In this document: piece after piece, positions 56,531-64,000 of the stretch
Numbering within the stretch: position 1 is the stretch's first letter
Layout of the letters: each line of letters starts with the position of its first letter
Notes under the pieces: generated by a model
The model's input: the letters and a program-made list of their open reading frames with translations, nothing else
What the model was told of the DNA's origin: nothing
Database searches by the model: none
Translations under genes and position numbers: made by a program
Assembly: GCA_032988165.1 (NCBI GenBank)
Contig: JANTQF010000017.1
Coordinates: forward strand, 1-64,000
Direction: 5' to 3'
Length of the DNA stretch: 64,000 nucleotides
Source: Emmonsiellopsis sp. PD_33
Lineage: Eukaryota > Ascomycota > Eurotiomycetes > Onygenales > Ajellomycetaceae

Positions 56531-58937
56531 ATGACCTCCCCAGCTCCCCAGGACAGGAGCAACAATAACCCCCCCAGCACCACTGCCGCCCACGAACCAC
56601 AGGACCCCGCCACCACAGCTCTCACGGGCCAGGCCAGTGACTATTATTCCAACATCGCCAGCAGGCCGAGACTATGGGAAGCATTTCGGAATCTGGATGA
56701 TAATGCGCAGTTTAGAGCTTGTATGGATGAGCTAGTCGAGGAGGGGACGCGGAATTTCATGGTTGATTTTGGGAAAGATGAGGCGTATGCTGCTTTTGAT
56801 CTGGAGAAGGAGGATTTTGCCGCGCTGTTGAGTTCGCCTGTATGTTTTGTTTCTTTTATTGCTTGTTTAATTGTTTGGTGATTGCCATTGCATTTACCCT
56901 ATGCATGCATTGAAGACTTGTTGAATGCAAGACTGATGGGCTTTATATCATTCCTAGAGACCTAAATCGTTGGAAACACGATGGATGTGAGTAATCCACC
57001 ATCGAGCTTGATGTTTTTTTGGATCTCTAACTAAACGCTTCATAGAAATATCTGGGCTCCGGAAAAACAACGGGAGCTTGTCCAGGTAGGTCAAAACCCC
57101 CGCCTCGAAAGTTTCACAAACGTCTACAAGTATTAACCCGCCCGCAGACTGTAACCGGCAACTATGGGATCTCCGCTCGGCTCCAGTCGATGATGGTTTC
57201 GGACCCAGATACATCATCATCATCATCGCAGGCTGTTCCCGCAGCTGAACCCAGACTGACTTCCGATGGCTTGCCCGACGAGCCTGAGGCCGAGCCGGAC
57301 GAGAAGACCGGGGTAGTATCCCTAGGAGATGTCGAGAGTGGACTTCATCCCGGTATCCGTCGTGCGGAAACGGCGGTGTCTATGATCGAGGGCCCCGGGT
57401 TGGGTCGGATTACTTTTTCGCAAATTGCGAACAAGATTTGGCATTTTGCCTCGGTGGATTATGGGCAGAAATGTACGCATGAAACTGCATAATATCCGTC
57501 AGATACTATGACCCGTCAGTACTAATCCAGGCGCATAGATCTTTGTGTGGGGTATAATTCGCTTCATGTGGTGTCTGGTGTTGATTTCCAAAATGGCCCG
57601 AGCAGACCTGAAGGGAAACGGGTGTGGACGTGGCTCATAATATGCGATGACGGTTTGATACACCTCTTTCCTAACTGCGGTTTATCCTACTTTTTTGTCC
57701 AAAGCTAACAAAGTCATCCCCTAGGAACGGTGATATCAATCCATGAAAATCCATTTCCCCCTTCGACCGAATTGGCCGCGGATAAGCGACAAAAAGCCCT
57801 CAAGGTGATTCGACAGAACACTACGCTGGTGTTTTCTGGCATATCGTCACTTCACATTAGGAGCGAGCATAACAACCCCCTAATGACTACGTACGTGAGA
57901 AATTTCCCAAACGAGACTGGTACCACGGCAGTCAAGCCTGGGGATGGTCCCGGCCTGCTCTTTTATTATCTATTTGACAACTGGACTGCCAACTACAGCT
58001 TGGTAATTCGGAGGGAACATTCTTACAGCGCTGCTCTTGAGAGACTAGTAAGTGTGATAATTATCAAAATCAAAGCCCAAATGTCTGTGTTCTTTTTGCT
58101 AAAGGACGGGAACAACAGCGAAAGCGCATGCTAGATCGAGCCCAGGTCGAGTTGATAGATGACTTGCATAGGCTGGGGAGGCAGTTGGCAGTTCTCAAAC
58201 GCATATACCAGAGCTACGAGCTGGTTGTCAACCGCATAGTCAAAAGACAGCGTCTACTTCGCGAAGAGGCTCGAGGTGCCAACAACAATAACCACCACCA
58301 GGGCCATCACAGCCATGGCTCGGGGACCTTTGGGTTCGATTTCCTCAGTCGAAATGATACGATGCAGTCAGGGTCGTTTGACGACATGAATTCGAATGAT
58401 CTAGGGGGTGTCCAGCTAAGCTCAGCTGCCACGGGCCGCTTTGAACGGCTTGCTGATCGGATCAGGTTGTATGCGCTGAGTGAAATTGAAGAGTGTTTGA
58501 CGGAAAAGGAGTCATTGACGTTTCTAGTGAGCCACCATTTTTCATTTTGTTAATTATCAAATGGCGGGAAAAGCCACGTATCACTAATGGGTATAATTTC
58601 ACAGGTGTTCAATCTTATCGCGCTCAAAGATTCACAGGCGGTCGAACGACTGACCCGAACCACCATCCTCCTGGCCAAGGCAACCATTTTGTTTCTGCCG
58701 GTGAGTCTGATGACAGGCTACTTCTCGACGGAGATCAAGGAGCTCGAAGGCGTCTATACGGTGAAACAGTATTGGGTGGCGTTCGCGGTGATCATGGTGA
58801 TATCAGCGATTGTGCTTGCGCTGTATGGACGGGTGACGGATACGGTCGAAGGCAAGACTATCTATCGGTCTATTGGGAAAACGTTCTATCAGGCATCGAG
58901 AGCGGCGATTGGGAAGAGGAAGCGGAAGGTTGGGTAG
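56531..58937 (+). CDS. CorA-like (MIT superfamily) membrane transporter, GMN motif not apparent
   Basis: Eight exons: 56531-56839, 56958-56986, 57046-57085, 57148-57472, 57539-57652, 57725-58047, 58119-58526 and 58605-58937. Together they give 626 residues. Exons 2 and 3 are only 29 and 40 bases. The large N-terminal part is hydrophilic. The C-terminal part has the CorA layout: a long helix (RMLDRAQVELIDDLHRLGRQ, LAVLKRIYQSYELVVNR), a His-rich insert (NNNNHHQGHHSHG), a stalk (SQAVERLTRTTILLAKATIL), TM1 at about 537-557 and TM2 at about 572-591, ending in a basic tail. Where CorA has Y/F-GMN after TM1 this protein reads TGYFST, so Mg2+ selectivity is uncertain. The sixth intron could alternatively use GTGTGA and AAAG, adding about six residues. 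It lies alone between two decayed repeat blocks yet has no premature stop. Confidence 0.87.
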
Positions 58938-59069
58938 ATGGCTGTACTTTTAAATATCCCCGTTGTCGTGTTTGCCACATTTGTTGGAGTCTTTTTAATG
59001 TTCATATGGAGTATGAGGCGTATCTTGTTGCGCAACGAAGTGGACCCCAACGCCTAAATGTGTATACAG

Positions 59070-59600
59070 AAGATTCGACCTCGCTAAAAAGCTTGGCGAC
59101 CTGCACCACGTGACCTGGGTGGTCTGTGCACAGAGGGGTGACCTTGCACAATACTGTAATCATCTTGTAAGAGAAAATCAATAAAACATGATTTTCAGGG
59201 TATTTATAACTTATATACCTAATCACTTCTTAACTGCTTGGGAAGCAGCTAAGAATCAGTTGAAAATTAGTTAGATCTAACCCTAATCACCCTAAAATTT
59301 ATATTCCTTATTCCCTAATCCTTTCTAACCCTAATCCCCTAAGCCCTAAGGCCTAACCCCCTAATCCTAACCCCTAACCCCCTAATCCTAAGCCTAATTA
59401 ATTATTAATGAATTCCCAACTGATTCCCAAGTGATTAAGTATTCTATGATAAAATACCATGAAAATCATTTGATACTGTATGGTAAGGTAATTTATTTTT
59501 TAGTGAGGTCACCCAGGTGCATGAGCCTGATATTATAGGTTAGATCATGTGGTGAGATTGCCAAGCTTTTTAGGGAGGTCAAGTTTTCTGATTCCTGCAC
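59070..59600. repeat. Long inverted repeat (~200-bp arms) around telomere-like motifs
   Basis: The left arm (about 59076-59270) and right arm (about 59390-59596) are reverse complements with mismatches. The clearest blocks are GACCTCGCTAAAAAGCTTGG against CCAAGCTTTTTAGGGAGGTC, and ATGATTTTCA...GGTATTT...TAATCACTT in both arms. Mismatches are largely transitions, with the left arm CpG-containing (to 59109) and the right arm CpG-free. No coding capacity. A MITE or folded-back element is the likely explanation. Confidence 0.7.
59278..59396. repeat. Degenerate interstitial telomere-like CCCTAA tract
   Basis: At least ten CCCTAA-like or CCTAA-containing units (AACCCTAATC, CCCTAAGCCC, AACCCCCTAATCC and similar) lie in the centre of the inverted repeat. 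Fungal telomeres of this group are TTAGGG/CCCTAA. The units are irregular, so this is not an active telomere. Confidence 0.65.
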
Positions 59601-60404
59601 CTAAATAATCAATGAATACTAGCATATGTTATCAAAGTAAGGTTCTGGGTCCCTGCCATGTTTTTGCAGTGTATATTAGAATGCACCAGCCAAATCTAAG
59701 GCTATATTCAGTACAACCTATATTTTTAATAAAATATAGTAAGTTAATGCTCTCCAGGCAGCTTCCTGCCTCTCATCATTTTTAAACAGTCAGAAAGGCC
59801 TGGGTATTTAGTGATTTGAGTGATTTTCATAATTTAAATGCTTCCTGATGATGTTTTGTTAATTTTAATTTTGATAGTATTTAATAGCATAGAAAGTGGA
59901 GATTTTCATCCAAATCAGGTAAGATTAATTGATTTTTCAGTGGGAAAACCTTTAGTAAAAAGATGCTATCTAAGGGTAATATCTTTTTACTGAAGGTTTT
60001 TATAACATATTTTTATACATCTTCCTTTATATTTTTTAATGATATTTTGATAATATTTTAATAATTTAATTTAGAAATATGGTGTTAATGAATCAGCAAT
60101 AGCAACATGAGAATAATATTCTAAAAGAACTTGAAAGGAATCATTAATAGTTGATCTATTAAATAGCTAGTGAGGTAATAGCTCAAGTCACAGTGTATGT
60201 ACCAACTAGTCTGTATAGTATGTATATAGATAAATTCTGTGGCCATCAATTCACAATGCAGCTTCTTAACCCTGACATGCATACCCAGTAGGTGAAGAAT
60301 ATAATAAGAATGAGTCTTAATATAGTGATTAAACTCATTAAATGGCTTCAAACAAATACAGATCTTACTAAATTAAGTCAATTAAACACTATAAAGATTA
60401 AATA
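59601..60404. other. AT-rich decayed sequence left of the Harbinger relic
   Basis: No recognisable coding relic. A stretch at 59930-60003 repeats the theme TTTTTAGTA...TCTTTTTACTGAAGG in opposite orientations and may be part of a small inverted repeat. Confidence 0.3.
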
Positions 60405-61335
60405 GAAGATGTTGATATTTCTATATATTATTACTCAGAAGGTATCTTACTGAAACACTACAGAGATGTTCTAATATTCAATTGCAACTATTTTAATGTT
60501 AGTATATAGCCATTAAATTAAATAGAAAAATACTTATTAATTTTATTAGGGTGTTTCATGAAGTTCTTGAGGCCCTATATATCTTATATGAACATGTCAT
60601 TAAAATTCCACTGGAGAGATATAATAAGAAGGTATTACATGAGGATTACTAACAGTAACCATTCTTTAAAGATGCTATAAGCACTTTGGATGGGACTCAC
60701 CTCATTATCTTAGTGCTTACAAAAGTTCAACCTGTATGATAAAATTAAAAGGAATGGATCTCACAGAATATTATAATAGCCTGCAACTTCAATCTCAACT
60801 TTATATATATATATGTAGGAATGGAGAGATCTTACTATGACTCTCAAGTCCTTACTTCTGTAGAAGAAGATGATTTTACCCTACTAACTAGCTATTATCT
60901 TCTAGTAGATGCTAGATATTCATAAAGGAACCTATCAGTTCTTTCCCCCTATTTTAGCATGTAATATCACCTCAAGGAGTGAGATTATATTAATAAGAGA
61001 TTTGTAAATATCAAAGAACTCTTCAATCTGCAGCATTCAAGTCTTCAGAATATGATTGAACAGGCATTCAGTGTTTTCAAGCATTAATTTTATATATATA
61101 ACTACCTAAGAGATGAATATAGCATTAAAATATAGATTTAACTGATGTATGGATTAGCAGCACTTTATAACTTCATAAATAAGTACTAGGAATATAGAGA
61201 GGAAGATAACTTACAGGTAAATACTAAGCTTACTTACCTGCAGCTGTCTGCAGGTAATCATGAAGAACATCCTGCTGATGTTGATAGAGACTATATGATT
61301 AAAAAAAGAAATAAAATCACAGAGAAAATATAGTA
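60405..61335 (+). pseudogene. PIF/Harbinger-type DDE transposase relic
   Basis: Plus-strand translation shows the family's landmarks in order: an N-terminal helix region (MLIFLYIITQKVSY), VFHEVLEALY, then STLDGTHL with the first catalytic Asp codon at 60689-60691. Next come an NGSHRI segment (from RxRKGxxSQN-like sequence), YYDSQVLTS with the second Asp, LVDARYS, the YHLKE segment, and KELFNLQHSSLQNMIEQAFSVFKH with the catalytic Glu. Stops interrupt it (for example before NTTEMF and after SPYFSMSYHLKE). The DDE residues are still readable but the gene is dead. Confidence 0.75.
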
Positions 61336-61959
61336 AGTATATCAGGCATATAGTGATGAAAGATAATGAGTAGAGATAGAAGACCTATAGGTGTATGGAA
61401 CTTAGTGATTTTCATAATTTTCATATTTTTTTTAAATCTATGTTGTTTTTATTGCATTGGAGTCCAATATATATAAATTGAGAAATCAAAAAATAGGGGA
61501 AAACATAGTGAAATTTTGAGTAGATTATAGAAACAGTGAAATTCAGTAGAAATAAAATATCACTACTTTTTATGTGAGAAGGTTAGGTTGCCAAGAGTTA
61601 ATATAGTCATCTGATTGACTATAAAAATACAGAATGATAATATATACTAAAAAAACACAAGTAAATTACTATTTTATAATTTAATAACTAAGATGTAAGT
61701 CAAAATATCAACAACTTTTATTTAAAGATATCTATAAGATAGATAAAACACATACTATAGACTCACTTAATACTTACTTAATATCTATACTCACTTAACT
61801 GACCTACTACCTACTAAATACCTTCTGATTCATTTCTTCTGCCCAGTTCATTCTACCTCATTACATCTCATTATTCTTATGATTTATTAGTACTCTTATT
61901 GCCCAGTCCTTTCTATCCTATTTAGATAGATATTTATACATTAAAATGTACATTTAACT

Positions 61960-62830
61960 ATACTCTGAGTCCTGCAAAAGCTTTACAATCAGTGTATAGT
62001 ATAAGAGAGAAATACATACATCTTTTTTATTATCAACCTTCCACTCAGTAGATAAAAGCTTCTAAACCTTCTGAAAGAATAAATCCAGGGCATTCATTAT
62101 ATTCTTAGCCTTCTATATGCTAACCTCTGCAGATTCCACAATTTTATTCCTCAGTTTCTCAATACTAGCTACTAGACTACCATCTTGAATATGTTTTGCC
62201 CTTGATAAATCTCTGCTGCTAGAGCTTGCAGATCTCAATGTCAGCAATAATAATAATAGTACTCTTAGTGTTACTAGTAATAATAACACTATCTATAATA
62301 ATAATAGAGTAATTTGCATGGAATCATCATTATAGTTATCATTATCTTCTACAACTATATAGATTTACTTTTAAATAGTGATAAAATTAACTATATATTC
62401 CTCTATTATCATCTTATCATTAAGGAGTCATTTAAGGCAGTCCTTATAAGAAGGCCTGCAGCTGTGAAACTCCTCCATATCTGAGTGTTTTTCAAAATAT
62501 TTATTCATCACCTCTAGAGAATTGATATAAGTTCTCTTCACTAAATCATATGATTAATCAGATATTTGATTTTAATGCTTCTCTCACAGCCTGTATAGAA
62601 ATTTAAAGCATGTAAAACAATTAGTAAGCTATTATTTATTTATAATTTAGTATGTAACATTCTATATAACCTTCACTACTAACTATTAACTCTGAGCTTT
62701 GAAGCTTCTATCTGATTTAAATCTCTTATATATAATCTTCAGCAGGCTATCCAACAGGGCCTATTCTATTGCTACAGTCCACTTAATAAGAATATAAGTA
62801 TCCTTTTTATTAGCCTTCCTATGCCTGCTC
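61960..62830 (-). pseudogene. Myb/SANT-like DNA-binding protein relic, Harbinger partner ORF
   Basis: Reading the minus strand from about 62830: a Lys/Arg-rich start, then WTVAIE.ALLDSLLKIIYKRF, FKAQS and a region matching the three-helix Myb/SANT-like fold. A middle part contains KHSDMEEFHSCRPSYKDCLK. The end is helical: LVASIEKLRNKIVESAEVSI, then LDLFFQKV.KLLSTEWKV. Fungal PIF/Harbinger elements carry a second gene of this type, which fits the convergent position next to the transposase. Many stops are present. Confidence 0.5.
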
Positions 62831-63189
62831 TATATAGACTGTGTGGCAGATAGTATGGCCTGCATTAACTGGGTAGTTATAATTAAGATAACTTAAAATG
62901 AAAATATTGTGTAGAATAAGGTTGATTCTCTATATTTCTGAGCTGCTCATAACTATTTATACTATGAGGCCTAACTAAGCTATATAAGTGACTAAGCACC
63001 ATGGATGTCCCATGGTGTGGACTATAATGTAGAGTATGCACACATAATAAGTAGCCTCTTTCAGAAAGGTATGTGATGCCCTCATTACTGTAGTTACATA
63101 CAGAAATGTAGAGTAAATAAATAAAATAGCAGAAAGTATAATATAATAGTAGATAAAATGCTAATTAAAATTAAACTAAATTATCCATC

Positions 63190-63790
63190 TATTTATTATT
63201 CATCTCTACATCTAATTTATCTAGTGCACTCTTTAATTCTACCTGTAGTATTTCAAGTATGACTTAATAGGTAATATCTTTATCTGCTCACATGCTGACT
63301 GTGCTTTCTGCCTCATTATGGTGAAGATTCTATAGATGAGTAACTTATTTGATTGTATCTTCCTGATATATACTATTAGTGGGCTTAATGGGTTGATTAT
63401 TAGTCTGCATGATAGTATTAATATCCTTATTAATCTTCTATATACTTTTATTAAGCATGATAATATATGTGACTTCTATATGATAATATTACTGAGCAGC
63501 CTGCTGAGCTTCACATTCCTCTAGATTATATAATATCATTATGAGGTAAACAGCTTTGTTTCTAATAGCATCATATTAAGCTTTTTCCTTGGTGAGGGCT
63601 TGAGCTTGAATCTTATTTATGACCTGATGCAATTTATTGGTGGGTAGCATGCATGTATTAGTATGAGATATTCCCACAGTGAGAAGCTAATTGACTTCTT
63701 CAAGGGCTTTTTCTTTACTTATATTATGAAGGATTATAATGCATTTAACCACTTGAAGGTCTATAAGTAGGTTTGACTGCTGAGTAGATA
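63190..63790 (-). pseudogene. Unassigned coding-like relic
   Basis: Minus-strand translation gives helical, protein-like sequence: KWLNALIILHNISKEKALEE, LPTNKLHQVINKIQAQALTK, and a Gln/Asn/Lys-rich coiled stretch. Occasional stops interrupt it. It resembles the N-terminal part of a transposon protein such as a Gag or ORF1, but I cannot name a family, and it runs toward the window end. Confidence 0.3.
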
Positions 63791-64000
63791 CAGTGTGAGA
63801 TGATATAACTATAATAATAACTATAGTAGAGGTAATACTAGCTATATGAGAAGGGCTTATAGTGAGTTACTTCATGGATGCATTACTATCTGAGGTGTCC
63901 TTCTTAATTTATTCACTGAGGAAGCTACTACCTCTCATATCTACTGAGCTATCTATCTATCTTTATTTTCTATGGAAGCACTATAGGATCTCTGCATCTA

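Noticed and set aside
56373..56600. Minus-strand frame at the start of the CorA-like gene
   Set aside because: It overlaps the promoter and first exon of a well-supported gene and has no domain.
59278..59396. Telomere-like tract considered as a chromosome end or recent telomere addition
   Set aside because: Units are irregular and embedded within an inverted repeat, with normal sequence continuing on both sides.

Overview
The window reads as a filamentous ascomycete chromosome, most likely order Eurotiales (Aspergillus/Penicillium type). Genes carry short GT-AG introns of about 50-110 bp, the proteins are typical fungal housekeeping products, and gene-dense DNA alternates with AT-rich, CpG-free blocks of decayed transposons. 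Species cannot be told from the sequence alone.

Region 1 (1-19,105) is ordinary gene-dense DNA with nine genes: a SURF4/Erv29 cargo receptor (+, 1386-2684), an uncharacterised single-exon protein (-, 4068-5498), LSM8 (-, 6956-7357), a Cys-rich F-box-like protein (+, 8101-8990), verprolin/WIP (-, 10806-12306), a mitochondrial-type membrane protein (+, 13076-14389), ribosomal protein uL1/RPL10a (-, 14746-15765), an uncharacterised three-exon protein (-, 16473-17471) and a GNAT acetyltransferase (-, 17888-18625). They belong to unrelated pathways (secretion, splicing, actin, translation). There is no sign of an operon-like or biosynthetic cluster.

Region 2 (about 19,105-56,238) is a 37-kb repeat block in which CpG is almost absent and almost every reading frame is broken. 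Three complete Ty3/gypsy chromoviruses of two compact families are delimited exactly by LTRs and target-site duplications: A (23,622-29,190) and B (49,678-55,246) are 5,569-bp sister copies with no net length difference, and C (38,347-46,064) is 7,718 bp. C and B lie inside a fourth, minus-strand chromovirus, D (32,431-55,543), which has 158-bp LTRs and a TTATC target duplication; about 9.8 kb of it is its own sequence. D has a large extra same-strand reading frame after its chromodomain, in the env position. C has an antisense, intron-containing, Cys-rich reading frame between its chromodomain and 3' LTR. A sits in older sequence holding a possible CACTA/Tnp2-like relic and an unassigned coding-like stretch. 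Related MITE-like inverted-repeat elements lie exactly at both borders of the block.

Region 3 (56,239-59,110) is a CpG-containing island with one eight-exon CorA-like transporter gene.

Region 4 (59,110-64,000) is a second CpG-free block. It opens with a roughly 530-bp inverted repeat around degenerate telomere-like CCCTAA motifs, followed by a convergent two-gene PIF/Harbinger relic (DDE transposase plus Myb/SANT-like protein). The main result is the nested retroelement architecture, with two unusual accessory reading frames, preserved by a mutation process that has used up CpG sites.
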